Notes: a model not told the origin generated them from the sequence alone. Positions 33,890 through 41,478 are shown, numbered from the stretch's first letter. The stretch is DNA of 46,544 nucleotides from Candidatus Ligilactobacillus excrementigallinarum (GCA_019114385.1 DXFP01000021.1:1-46544); one strand, 5' to 3'. A program made the numbers and translations.

Positions 33890-34387
33890 ATGTTATCAGA
33901 AAAATTAAGTTTAACTTTTGGACCTGAAAAAGAATTAAAAGAAATTATCGCTGCTCACCCTGAACGGAAATTCAAATTATTTCACGCAGCAGATGATAAT
34001 TCAGAATTTATGTTGATGGATTGCTCTGGAAAAGAATCAATGTTTCATTCAGGATTAGATTACTATATTTGCGGCGAAATTAATCCAAATGAAAATTCAA
34101 CTAATGGTTACATTGAATGCCGTTACGTAACATTAAACGAAGATGAACAAAAAGTATTTAAGTCAATTTTCAAGTCATGGGATGCAGAAGCTAAACGCCC
34201 AGTAGGTTTGGATTCAAGTGTTTTGGTCCACTCTTTGAAAGATAATTTTGAATTTCTGTTGATTAATCAATGGGAAGACGAAAATGTGTTTATGGTTTGG
34301 GATAATGATAAAGACAATCAGATGAACCAATTTGGACATGATGGTAATTCAACTCCGGTTGTTAAGACATATCGTGAAATTGGATAG
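33890..34387 (+). CDS. Hypothetical protein, possibly antibiotic-monooxygenase (ABM) fold
   Basis: The ATG at 33890 has AGGAAG about 10 bases upstream; the frame opens earlier at a TTG. The protein has 165 residues, soluble and acidic. The C-terminal half (SSVLVHSLKDNFEFLLINQW ... FMVWDNDKDN) has the beta-W spacing seen in ABM-type dimeric ferredoxin-like proteins. This is a weak resemblance, and no catalytic residues can be named. It is followed by a terminator derived from the repeat family. Confidence 0.6.
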   Translation: MLSEKLSLTFGPEKELKEIIAAHPERKFKLFHAADDNSEFMLMDCSGKESMFHSGLDYYICGEINPNENSTNGYIECRYVTLNEDEQKVFKSIFKSWDAEAKRPVGLDSSVLVHSLKDNFEFLLINQWEDENVFMVWDNDKDNQMNQFGHDGNSTPVVKTYREIG

Positions 34388-34407
34388 ATAAGAAACATAA
34401 CATTATT

Positions 34408-34456
34408 GAGAGGTTGCGACGTAAGTCCGGCCTTTTTTATTTGCATAATCGAGTTT
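34408..34456 (-). repeat. Repeat-family remnant, copy F, acting as terminator
   Basis: GAGAGGTTGCGACGTAAGTC and CGGCCTTTTTTATTTGCATA match the central stem of copy D (GAGAGGTTGTGACATAAGTC, CAGCCTCTATTTATATATCC), and TAATCGAGTT matches the following TAATTGAGTT. The AGGTTG/CGGCCT stem with six T is a working terminator. Both long hairpins are gone. It is the only copy between two genes in the same direction. Confidence 0.7.
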
Positions 34457-34558
34457 TATTGCTTAAATTGCATAAAATCCGAATAAATATTGAGATATCT
34501 AAAATAAAGCATTAAAATTATTACATAGAAGAATTAGGAAATAGAAAGGATTGTAATT

Positions 34559-35587
34559 ATGAAATATTGTCCAAATTGCGGCACTCCTAATAAAGACGAT
34601 GCACAGTTTTGTGCAAATTGTGGTGCTCCAATAAGTAACACCTCTGCTGGTGAACATCTATCGCGCACAGGAGCTGCCCAAAATGAACAATCAACAAATA
34701 CAAATGTTAACCAATTTGCTCCACAACCTCCTAAGAAATCTCATGGATGGCTAATCGCGCTTTTAGTTATTGTAATTATTGTATTAGTAGTTGTAATTGG
34801 CGGAGTGATTGGAAGCCAATCCAAGAAATCAAATGCTAAGGCGGAACAAAGTGCAAAGACCGAAGTTAGTCAAAAGCAAAAAGCAACGACAAATAACGAT
34901 GACTCGAATTTGTCAGCAGATAATTTAACTCCTCAACAAACGGCAACTGCAATTGCTTACTATCAAGGTACAAATAGTTTAGCATGGAGTGCAGTTTCAA
35001 CTGATCAGATGTCACATGATGTTTATGTCCAAAAGAACGGTGACGAAAATATTTCGAATAAAGGGGCTGGCGTTTCATACTGGTTTGGTGCAGTTGGAAA
35101 CGGATATAGTGAATACACATTATCGAATAATGGTAAGACAGTCAACATTTATCAAATTGATTCTGGATCAGATTCTGTTCAAGACCCTAAAGAATCAGTT
35201 TCATTGCAAACTATAGTTGATACCGTAAATAGCAAGCATGTTGCTCAAAAAGTTAGAGATGTAGCTAATGGGGTACATGTCAAAGATTATCGCTCTGATT
35301 CTGATAATCACGATAATGATAGTAACAATAATAATGTTGATACAACTAAATTGAATAAGGATCAAGTGAAGGATTGGGCTTTACGGACATTTAAACATGA
35401 TTATTCTGATTCTGCGGACGATGATTTATCGACTGAATATTTAGGAGTCGATGATGATAATTATGCCGAAGTAGAAGTTCATGATCATGACGATAGTGAT
35501 ATGGATACTACATATCGAGTTAACGGTAGTGGTGAATTGCAAGAAAAGACTGGCGACAGTTGGACAACGGTGAGCGATTCATATTAA
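34559..35587 (+). CDS. Zinc-ribbon single-pass membrane protein with extracellular domains
   Basis: The protein has 342 residues. Zinc ribbon CPNC..CANC (4-22), Gln/Asn linker, membrane helix (about 62-84), a Lys/Ser linker, then a globular extracellular domain (LTPQQTATAIAYYQGTNSLAW ... VNSKHVAQKVRDVANGVHVKDY). An Asp/Asn-rich region and a C-terminal acidic domain (KDQVKDWALRTFKHDYSD...) follow. The middle resembles lactobacillus surface proteins of the Lreu_0056 type, which I state with low confidence. AAAGGA lies upstream. The topology repeats that of the DUF4767 protein at 2508. Confidence 0.75.
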   Translation: MKYCPNCGTPNKDDAQFCANCGAPISNTSAGEHLSRTGAAQNEQSTNTNVNQFAPQPPKKSHGWLIALLVIVIIVLVVVIGGVIGSQSKKSNAKAEQSAKTEVSQKQKATTNNDDSNLSADNLTPQQTATAIAYYQGTNSLAWSAVSTDQMSHDVYVQKNGDENISNKGAGVSYWFGAVGNGYSEYTLSNNGKTVNIYQIDSGSDSVQDPKESVSLQTIVDTVNSKHVAQKVRDVANGVHVKDYRSDSDNHDNDSNNNNVDTTKLNKDQVKDWALRTFKHDYSDSADDDLSTEYLGVDDDNYAEVEVHDHDDSDMDTTYRVNGSGELQEKTGDSWTTVSDSY

Positions 35588-35638
35588 AATAAATTTTATT
35601 GTAATTTAGATTTTATTGAAAAAGGAAGGAAATATATT

Positions 35639-35983
35639 ATGGCAGTACAAGCAGAATTAACAAAGGGTCAAATTATTTATTTGGCAATTGCAGAATACAA
35701 GGGAAAGAATTATGCAAAGCCATTTTTGGCAAGTGAAGCATATAAACTTGTAAATGAAAAGTTAGGTGAATTGAAGGCGAGCCAATCACGGATGCAAAAG
35801 AATACTTTTATTTTTGAAGTAAATGAAATGTTAGCAAATCAAAGTCGGAATGAAAATTTACTTGGATTGCATTTAACACGTAAGTTTGGCAAGCATTTCA
35901 AAGACGTAACCGGCAAACAAACGTTGACAGCAGATAATTTTGATGATAATAATTTATATCTATCAGTTGAAAAATTAGGTTAA
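35639..35983 (+). CDS. Hypothetical protein, 114 aa
   Basis: A small, mixed-charge soluble protein (MAVQAELTKGQIIYLAIAEYK ... TRKFGKHFKDVTGKQTL). AAGGAAGG lies about 10 bases upstream. It is separate from the zinc-ribbon gene by 51 bp and is followed by a strong bidirectional terminator. No family is recognised. Confidence 0.65.
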   Translation: MAVQAELTKGQIIYLAIAEYKGKNYAKPFLASEAYKLVNEKLGELKASQSRMQKNTFIFEVNEMLANQSRNENLLGLHLTRKFGKHFKDVTGKQTLTADNFDDNNLYLSVEKLG

Positions 35984-35987
35984 TAAG

Positions 35988-36030
35988 AAAACCGAGATGA
36001 TGACATTAATTGTCTAGTCTCGGTTTTTTT
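35988..36030. terminator. Bidirectional terminator between the 114-aa and GNAT genes
   Basis: AAACCGAGA and TCTCGGTTT form a 9-bp stem. ACA/TGT pairs inside the loop, with T-runs on the plus strand. Confidence 0.88.
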
Positions 36031-36051
36031 AGTGGTTAAAATTTTGTTGTA

Positions 36052-36477
36052 TTAAAGCTTCATTATATATTCTAAAGCACCGGTTTCAGATTCGATTTGT
36101 TCATTGATAATTTTAAAGCCAAAATCACGATAAAAGGCCATCGCTGTGGTATTTTGTTTGTAAACTTCAAGTGTTAATGTGGAATACTTGGCTTGGACGT
36201 ATTTTAACAACTGAGTTCCAATCCCTTGATGACGAAATTCACGTTTAACAAATAAACCGGCAATGTAATTTTTAACCAAACCAATGAAGCCTGTTATGAT
36301 ATTGTCACGGACTTCTACATAGACTTCAGCTTCGGTTAAAGCTGCTTGTACTTCATCAAAGTGGGATTGCCAGTAATTTTTATTAATAAACGGATGAGCA
36401 TCTAAGTTACTGAATAACCAAATTCGCATAACTTGATTAATTTCATTTTGGTTGGTTAAGTCTAAAGTTCTTATCAT
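36052..36477 (-). CDS. GNAT-family N-acetyltransferase
   Basis: The protein has 141 residues. The acetyl-CoA loop is REFRHQGIGTQLLKYVQ (Q/RxxGxG/A), and the C-terminal AMAFYRDFGFKIINEQ is the usual GNAT motif B end. EVRDNIITGFIGLVKNYIAGLFV is the central sheet. AGGAGG lies seven bases before the ATG. The acceptor substrate is unknown. Confidence 0.88.
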   Translation of the reverse strand: MIRTLDLTNQNEINQVMRIWLFSNLDAHPFINKNYWQSHFDEVQAALTEAEVYVEVRDNIITGFIGLVKNYIAGLFVKREFRHQGIGTQLLKYVQAKYSTLTLEVYKQNTTAMAFYRDFGFKIINEQIESETGALEYIMKL

Positions 36478-36528
36478 GAAATTCCTCCTATTTTTTAATG
36501 TATATAATGTTTTTAATATATCCGATAC

Positions 36529-36559
36529 TTGACATATATTTAGAAATCGATATTATAAT
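36529..36559 (+). promoter_or_regulatory. Candidate promoter upstream of the small peptide locus
   Basis: TTGACA (36529-36534) and TATTAT/TATAAT (36551-36559) with 16 or 19 bp spacing. It points rightward into the gene-poor region. Confidence 0.45.
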
Positions 36560-36618
36560 GATATGGATGTTAATTTAACTAATATTTAATATTTTTAATT
36601 ATTTTATAAAAAATATGC

Positions 36619-36647
36619 TTGATTTACATGTGTAAACATCTTACTAT
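36619..36647 (+). promoter_or_regulatory. Promoter of the small peptide, with internal palindrome
   Basis: TTGATT (36619-36624), 17 bp and TACTAT (36642-36647). The spacer holds the perfect palindrome TTTACATGTGTAAA, which contains a TACANNTGTA core as in CopY-type operators. Transcription would start just before the ribosome-binding site. Confidence 0.5.
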
Positions 36648-36678
36648 TAATAAGTAAGGCCCGAAAGGAGGTGAGGCG

Positions 36679-36810
36679 GTGACCGATATTTTAAGATGGT
36701 TAAAGTCAAGTCAAACAATGCAACCGGTATTTTTGCCCAGTACTAGGTTATTGTTTACAGGTTTTAATTATAAAAAAGAGCATTACATAGTAAAATTTGG
36801 GACAGTATAA
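36679..36810 (+). CDS. Possible 43-residue peptide with an exceptionally strong ribosome-binding site
   Basis: GAAAGGAGGTGA (36663-36674) is a 12-base match to the 3' end of 16S rRNA, and a GTG follows at correct spacing. The peptide begins MTDILRWLKSSQT and contains VFLPSTRLLFTGF. It is basic and only weakly hydrophobic, unlike typical Fst or TxpA toxins. Its 3' end runs into a hairpin shared with a convergent small RNA. The reading frame may be a toxin, a decayed toxin or a leader peptide. Confidence 0.4.
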   Translation: MTDILRWLKSSQTMQPVFLPSTRLLFTGFNYKKEHYIVKFGTV

Positions 36811-36850
36811 AAACTATGCAATGCTCATTCTTAATTTATCTGTCATAAAG
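36774..36850 (-). ncRNA. Candidate antisense small RNA of about 75-80 nt
   Basis: On the minus strand, TTGCAT (36884-36879), 17 bp and TATAGT (36861-36856) form a good promoter. A terminator lies about 20-70 nt downstream: GAGCATTGCATAGT pairs with ACTATGTAATGCTC (one mismatch), followed by TTTTTT. The transcript would overlap the 3' part of the peptide ORF. The arms GTCATAAAG (36842-36850) and CTTTATGAC (36886-36894) flank the promoter as an exact inverted repeat. The layout is like par/Fst or TxpA/RatA loci. Confidence 0.5.
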
Positions 36851-36894
36851 AAATAACTATAATTATGCGAATTATTGTATGCAATCTTTATGAC

Positions 36895-37269
36895 TGGTTT
36901 CATTTTAACATGATTATCAAAATTGTGAAATCGCCGAATTAAAAGCGATTATCCATGTTTTGATAAACGATTTAATGTTAGATGAAACGGATGTTCGTGT
37001 AGGGTGATTTGAAAGCGTTAAACGGATAAATTGTTTCGAAATAAAACATAATTATCCGGAGATTAAAGAAAGTTATAAAATTTTATTTTACTCAAAATTT
37101 TTGATTTAAAAAGGAGTAAATAGTTAATTTGACCCTAATGACGAAAGTGAAAATTCAAAATAGGCCCGATTTTGAATTAAAATATACCCAAACGCTTTTA
37201 AACTTACAAGCTGAAAGTAGTCGTAATACTGCATACATTATCTTAATCTAAACAAAAGCGTGATAAATT
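36895..37269 (+). other. Gene-poor region with small hairpins
   Basis: No convincing gene. Small stems AATCGC/GCGATT and CGGATAA/TTATCCG are present. A frame at 36909-37109 is interrupted by one TGA (37005) and could be a decayed short gene, but in DNA this AT-rich chance is as likely. It leads up to the first of two paralogous small genes. Confidence 0.3.
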
Positions 37270-37497
37270 ATGTATGTATTATTTAATGCTCAACATCAAA
37301 TCCTGATTGAGGAAGAAGATTTATTGACCCAGAAAAAGATTTACTATTTCGCAAGCCCAGCGAAAGTAAAGGCTGTAAATTCTTACTCAAATAAAACAGC
37401 TAAAATAAAACGCTTCTTCTCTCCTAAATCCTTTCCCAACTATTATTGGCAAAAAGATAACCGGGTGTTGAGAAAACAAATTCGAGATAATTATTAA
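37270..37497 (+). CDS. Small MYVL-type protein 1 (paralog of 37761-37997)
   Basis: The protein has 75 residues, basic and without a membrane segment. It shares with its neighbour the start MYVL, then LIEE.(D/N)L.T, F..P.K(V/I)KA(V/I)N(S/T)Y.NK.A(K/R)(I/V)K.FF and SF.N.Y. Conservation between the two copies shows that both frames are real proteins. The ribosome-binding site (AAAGCGTG) is weak. It has its own terminator. I know no family for it. Confidence 0.65.
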   Translation: MYVLFNAQHQILIEEEDLLTQKKIYYFASPAKVKAVNSYSNKTAKIKRFFSPKSFPNYYWQKDNRVLRKQIRDNY

Positions 37498-37502
37498 GCT
37501 TA

Positions 37503-37547
37503 AAATCCTTTAGATACATGCTTGAAGCAATCTAAAGGATTTGTTTC
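37503..37547 (+). terminator. Terminator after MYVL protein 1
   Basis: AAATCCTTTAGAT and ATCTAAAGGATTT form a perfect 13-bp stem, followed by GTTTCTT. Confidence 0.8.
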
Positions 37548-37690
37548 TTAAGAGGTTAAGAATATCGCAAACAATCTTAAGTTTATCTTTGTATCATTAT
37601 GAACGTATTAATTTTTTAGCTATTTAATTAATGTATTTAAAAAACTCTATCAATGAGAGGCTAGAGTGCCTATTGTTACTGAATTACTAG

Positions 37691-37696
37691 TATAAT
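37691..37696 (+). promoter_or_regulatory. -10 region of MYVL protein 2
   Basis: TATAAT lies 65 bp before the start; no good -35 box is seen. TATTTAATTAAT near 37620 recurs inverted near 37725 (ATTAATTAAATA), flanking the promoter, and may be an operator pair. Confidence 0.35.
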
Positions 37697-37760
37697 AAAG
37701 AATGTAGAAAAGTTAAGGTCTAAATATTAATTAAATACATAAAAGAAGAGGAAGTTAACA

Positions 37761-37997
37761 ATGTACGTTTTACTTGATGATCAAGGAAACGTTCTGATTG
37801 AGGAAACGAACCTTGCAACGGGAGATAGCTTGGAACGCTTCGTAAAACCAGAGAAGATTAAAGCAATTAACACTTACCGCAATAAAGATGCACGAGTAAA
37901 GACTTTCTTCCCATGGTACTCATTCAAGAACAGTTATCATTTAGTAAAAAAGAGTAAGTGGCTTCACAGTGTAAAAAGTAATATTGTCTTATCCTAA
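37761..37997 (+). CDS. Small MYVL-type protein 2 (paralog of 37270-37497)
   Basis: The protein has 78 residues. The N-terminal part (MYVLLDDQGNVLIEETNL) is predicted beta; the middle (PEKIKAINTYRNKDARVKTF) is basic and may bind nucleic acid or membranes. GAGGAAG lies upstream at good spacing, unlike copy 1. It is followed at once by repeat copy E. Function unknown. Confidence 0.7.
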   Translation: MYVLLDDQGNVLIEETNLATGDSLERFVKPEKIKAINTYRNKDARVKTFFPWYSFKNSYHLVKKSKWLHSVKSNIVLS

Positions 37998-38020
37998 TAA
38001 CGAAATAAAACTACAAAAGA

Positions 38021-38311
38021 GAAGGTGTGTCAAAACACCAAAAACAGGCATGTTGTAAGAAAAACGGACGAATTACGTAGGATTAATTCGGAAGTTTTTG
38101 AACTTACAACATGCCTGTTTGTTTTGGAAGTTGATTATGCGGATATAGAAATAGGAGCTAGACTGATGTCGCAGCCTCTTTCATGGTTTATATAATTGAG
38201 TTCAAAAAAAACGAGTACGCCTATAAGTTTGAAATTCTCTGAATTCTTGCTTTATGATTCAGAAGATTTTTCCCTTACAAGGTACTCGTTTTTGGTGTCT
38301 TATTACACTTC
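38021..38311 (+). repeat. Hairpin repeat element, copy E (best-preserved, 291 bp)
   Basis: The outer ends are imperfect inverted repeats of about 38 bp (left GAAGGTGTGTCAAAACACC..., right ...GGTGTCTTATTACACTTC). Hairpin 1 has perfectly complementary 18-bp arms (38042-38059 and 38103-38120) and an inner GAATTA/TAATTC stem around ACGTAG. A central stem (TTGATTATG.../...ATAATTGAG, with CAGCCTCTTT) follows. Hairpin 2 spans about 38207-38293. There is no ORF. The design is that of a MITE-like or REP-like element, with no autonomous partner in the window. Confidence 0.9.
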
Positions 38312-38318
38312 TATTTAA

Positions 38319-39086
38319 TTATAATGATTCTTTTTGCAATTGAGGCATCATTTTACTAAACATTTGCTTAGTTAATTTAGCTACTAATTGCTTTTCTTGT
38401 TTAGCAGTAATCTTCTTAGTTAATTCTGCTTTTTGTTGAGCAGACATATTTGGATTTTTGGCTAATTGCTTCATCATTTCAGCCTTAACCATTCCAGGTA
38501 ATTGTTGCTTAACTTGAGCAGTTAATTGTGCCTTGGCTTGCTTTTGTTCTTGTTTCATTGATTTCAATTGATCAGTACTTAATACTAACCAGTCATTTGG
38601 AACCTTAAAAACATAAGTATAATGTGAAACTTCTTTATTTAATCCTAAGCCGCTAAACATTGCTTTCCAAAAATCATTTTGATATTCATAGTGGTATTTT
38701 TTAATCTGAACTTCAGGAGTTTTAATATTGCTGTGTTCAACTTTTGTAGTTACATTGTAATCAATTTTAGTCTTTTGATTTTTGTTAGGTTGATCAGCAG
38801 TCCGGTAGACGAAAATCTTTTCTTTACCATTTCCTAAAGCTTTATAAACTGTTAATTTTAATTGTGAATCTTTACCAGTTGTAGAAACTAAATCTTTTGT
38901 TTCAGTTGTTGTGATAGATTTCATTCCGAGATGCTTAGAATCATTCATCATCAATGTAATCGAGCAACAAGCTGATAAAATTAAGAAAAAGATTGAAGTT
39001 GTGTAGCGTAAAACTGGTTTTTTCACAAATGCAATAAATGTAATGGCAAATAAAGCCATGCTGATCAGTAAGATCCAAAGAACCAT
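38319..39086 (-). CDS. DUF4811 membrane protein, partner of the MFS exporter
   Basis: The protein has 255 residues. Two N-terminal membrane helices (about 1-47) are followed by an extracellular beta domain and a C-terminal Lys/Gln-rich coiled helix (KQEQKQAKAQLTAQVKQQLP ...). DUF4811 is found in lactobacilli next to MFS multidrug exporters. Its ribosome-binding site (AGGAGGCG) lies inside the end of the exporter gene, four bases away, so the pair is coupled. Role unknown, perhaps an accessory subunit. Confidence 0.85.
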   Translation of the reverse strand: MVLWILLISMALFAITFIAFVKKPVLRYTTSIFFLILSACCSITLMMNDSKHLGMKSITTTETKDLVSTTGKDSQLKLTVYKALGNGKEKIFVYRTADQPNKNQKTKIDYNVTTKVEHSNIKTPEVQIKKYHYEYQNDFWKAMFSGLGLNKEVSHYTYVFKVPNDWLVLSTDQLKSMKQEQKQAKAQLTAQVKQQLPGMVKAEMMKQLAKNPNMSAQQKAELTKKITAKQEKQLVAKLTKQMFSKMMPQLQKESL

Positions 39087-39089
39087 TAA

Positions 39090-40589
39090 TTACGCCTCCT
39101 TTTCTGCTGAGTGATTAACATCATTTTTAACTAAACCGGCATTCTTCTTCAATAAGAAAGCTAAGATTAAGCCTAAGATACCGAAGACAACAGCTGTAAA
39201 GAATGCTGCGTGGTAACCATTTAATGCGGCAGTGATTGCTTCATGCTTGTATTGCAATGGAGCAGTGTGAAGCAAGTGCTTGCTTGGCATTTGATCACTT
39301 TGAATGTTTGAGTAAATAGTTGTAAAGATCGCAGTTCCGATAGCACCTAATACTTGACGTAAAGTGTTGTTGATAGCTGTCCCATCATTCATCTTATTTA
39401 AAGGTAATGAATTCAAACCGGCAGTTGTTGATGGCATTAATACTAAGGTAATTCCCATAACACGTACAGCATACAAAACAACAATTTCAATGATTGGTGT
39501 TGTAGTTGTCAATGTTGTGAAGTTGAATGTTCCTAAAGTTAATAATGTCAATCCAGCAATTGAAAGTGTTCTTGCACCTAAACGGTCAAATAACATTCCA
39601 GAAATTGGACTCATTAATCCCATTAATAATGCACCTGGAAGTAACATTAAACCAGAATGGAAAGCTGATTCTCCTCGCACAATTTGAATGTATAATGGAA
39701 GCACTAATTCAACCCCAACTAAGGCAATTCTAGCAATTGAACCTAAAAGGGATGCCAATGAGAAGTGCCAGTTCTTTAATAAGCGGATATCCAAGAAGGG
39801 CGTTTCCAACTTAAATTGACGCCAGCAGAATAATGCAATAAAAATAACGCCAATCACGATTGTTGAAATTACTACTTTAGAAGTCCAACCATCATTTCCA
39901 GCTTCAGAAACCCCATAAAGTAATGAACCAAATCCGATAATTGATAAGATTCCTGATAAAGTATCCAACTTAATTTTCTTAGTTGGTAAAACTTTCTTCA
40001 TGAAGAAAAAACTTAATAACAAGTCTAATCCAATAAATGGAAGAGTGATTCCGAAGATCATCCGCCAATTAAAGCGGTCGATAATCCATCCTGATAATGT
40101 TGGTCCGATAGCAGGTGCCACCCCAATTGCTAAACCAACCATTCCCATAATCGTTCCTCTTTTTTCAGGTGGGAAAATAGACATCGCAATTGATTGACCT
40201 AATGGAGTTAAGATACCACCACCAAGGGCAGCTACAATTCGTCCTGTAAGTAACATTGGGAAACTATTTGCTGCAAAACAAATGATATTTCCAATAAAGA
40301 ATAATCCCATTCCTACTATATATAATAACTTGGAACTGAAACGGTTCATCATCCATGCAGTAATTGGAATCATAACCCCTGTAACCAGCATAAATCCGGT
40401 TGATAACCACTGAACAGTGCTGGCTTCGATATTGAATTCATTCATTAATGTTGGATATGCAGTAGCAAGCATGGTTCCAGCAAGGAAAGTACCGAATAAA
40501 CCGACAATAATAGTGACCATCAGCAAACCGCGGTTATATGGCTTACCGTTCATATCAATTGGTTTTTTAGTATTTGAACTTGTCGTCAT
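39090..40589 (-). CDS. MFS drug exporter, DHA2 (LmrB/EmrB-like) family
   Basis: The ATG at 40589 (MTTSSNTKKP) has AGGAGG eight bases upstream; the frame is open to 40637. The protein has 499 residues and about 14 membrane segments. Motif C (GLAIGVAPAIGPTLSGWIID) and motif A (DRLGARTLS) support the DHA2 drug:H+ antiporter group. It is divergent from a TetR regulator and upstream of DUF4811. Substrates cannot be predicted. Confidence 0.92.
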   Translation of the reverse strand: MTTSSNTKKPIDMNGKPYNRGLLMVTIIVGLFGTFLAGTMLATAYPTLMNEFNIEASTVQWLSTGFMLVTGVMIPITAWMMNRFSSKLLYIVGMGLFFIGNIICFAANSFPMLLTGRIVAALGGGILTPLGQSIAMSIFPPEKRGTIMGMVGLAIGVAPAIGPTLSGWIIDRFNWRMIFGITLPFIGLDLLLSFFFMKKVLPTKKIKLDTLSGILSIIGFGSLLYGVSEAGNDGWTSKVVISTIVIGVIFIALFCWRQFKLETPFLDIRLLKNWHFSLASLLGSIARIALVGVELVLPLYIQIVRGESAFHSGLMLLPGALLMGLMSPISGMLFDRLGARTLSIAGLTLLTLGTFNFTTLTTTTPIIEIVVLYAVRVMGITLVLMPSTTAGLNSLPLNKMNDGTAINNTLRQVLGAIGTAIFTTIYSNIQSDQMPSKHLLHTAPLQYKHEAITAALNGYHAAFFTAVVFGILGLILAFLLKKNAGLVKNDVNHSAEKEA

Positions 40590-40684
40590 CCAAAAAGCCT
40601 CCTGTCTAAAATTTATATTCATATTATTATGATGCAAATTGTAGTTAAAAGCATGGAATTTGCACTTGATTTAAAAAATAATTA

Positions 40685-40733
40685 ACAAATGTATAATATT
40701 ACACTTGTGTTTCTTATTACGCTTATATATAAT
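40685..40733 (+). promoter_or_regulatory. TetR operator and tetR promoter in the divergent region
   Basis: The arms ACAAATGTA (40685-40693) and TACACTTGT (40700-40708) are inverted repeats with 8 of 9 matches, six bases apart. The -35 box TTGTGT (40705-40710) of the tetR promoter overlaps the operator; TATAAT lies at 40728-40733 with a 17-bp spacer. Binding would repress the regulator and probably the exporter. Confidence 0.65.
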
Positions 40734-40813
40734 AAACCTTGTGAGAAAGAAATGCAACCATTTTAGAAACATGTGAGTAAAAAATATGATTTTAAAAACA
40801 GGAGGTGAATTTC

Positions 40814-41353
40814 ATGGATCGTCGGGTAGTTAGGACGGTTAATCGAATTAAAAAAAGCTTTATCGATTTACTTCAAGAAGAAGACTTTAGTAAAATCACG
40901 GTGAAGATGATTTGTGATGCGGCTGATATTGAACGGAAGACTTTTTATTTACATTTTAAAGATAAGTATGACTTGCTGGATAAAATTTTGGAAGATAAAA
41001 TGGAACATTTCCGTGAACATGTGAATGCAATTCCAAATGTAGCACCAGCTGATTTTTATTATGAAGCATTGAATTTTTATGATCGAAACAAAGATATTTT
41101 TCATAAGGTATATAAAGGAAGAGGATCAGTTCCGATTCGTAAAAAAGTACAGCAGTATGTTTTGAAGCGGCTAGAGATGCGCTATGGTGAAAACCATAAT
41201 CCGGCAGTGATGAACTTTGTATCGGCGGGGATTAGCGGAGTTTTTGAAGCTTACGTAACGGGAAAATTACATGAAGATAAACGTAAAATTGCAAACGATA
41301 TTGCTAATTTAGTTGGACAAGCACGTGAGTATTTAGATAAAAATGAAAATTAA
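40814..41353 (+). CDS. TetR-family transcriptional regulator
   Basis: The ATG at 40814 (MDRRVVRTVNRI) follows GGAGGTG. The protein has 179 residues. The N-terminal helix-turn-helix (FIDLLQEEDFSKITVKMICD AADIERKTFYLHFKDKYDLL) is typical TetR; the C-terminal helical domain would bind a ligand. It faces the DUF4811/MFS drug-exporter pair across a palindromic operator and is most likely its repressor. Confidence 0.9.
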   Translation: MDRRVVRTVNRIKKSFIDLLQEEDFSKITVKMICDAADIERKTFYLHFKDKYDLLDKILEDKMEHFREHVNAIPNVAPADFYYEALNFYDRNKDIFHKVYKGRGSVPIRKKVQQYVLKRLEMRYGENHNPAVMNFVSAGISGVFEAYVTGKLHEDKRKIANDIANLVGQAREYLDKNEN

Positions 41354-41434
41354 ATTTTAATTTAAGCGAATTGTGAAATAGTGATTGTTACAATAATGAA
41401 TTTGAAAATTTAACATAATTTGCGAAATAAATTT

Positions 41435-41478
41435 CCCCTGAAGGAACTAAGGAATGGTTAGTGGTTTCAGGGGTTTTT
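41435..41478 (+). terminator. tetR terminator
   Basis: CCCCTGAA pairs with TTCAGGGG, with an inner ACTAA/TTAGT stem, followed by TTTTTATT. Confidence 0.85.

Noticed and set aside
36625-36634. TACATGTGTA, a match to the CopY/CopR operator core
   Set aside because: About one such match is expected by chance in 46 kb, and no copper gene is next to it. Kept only as a remark on the promoter spacer.
36909-37109. A 66-codon frame broken by a single TGA, perhaps a decayed gene
   Set aside because: In DNA this AT-rich such frames occur by chance, there is no ribosome-binding site at its head and no recognisable motif.
3262-38311. CRISPR array or integron-type repeats
   Set aside because: The repeats are dispersed, about 170-290 bp long and hairpin-rich, with no spacers of regular size and no cas or integrase genes.
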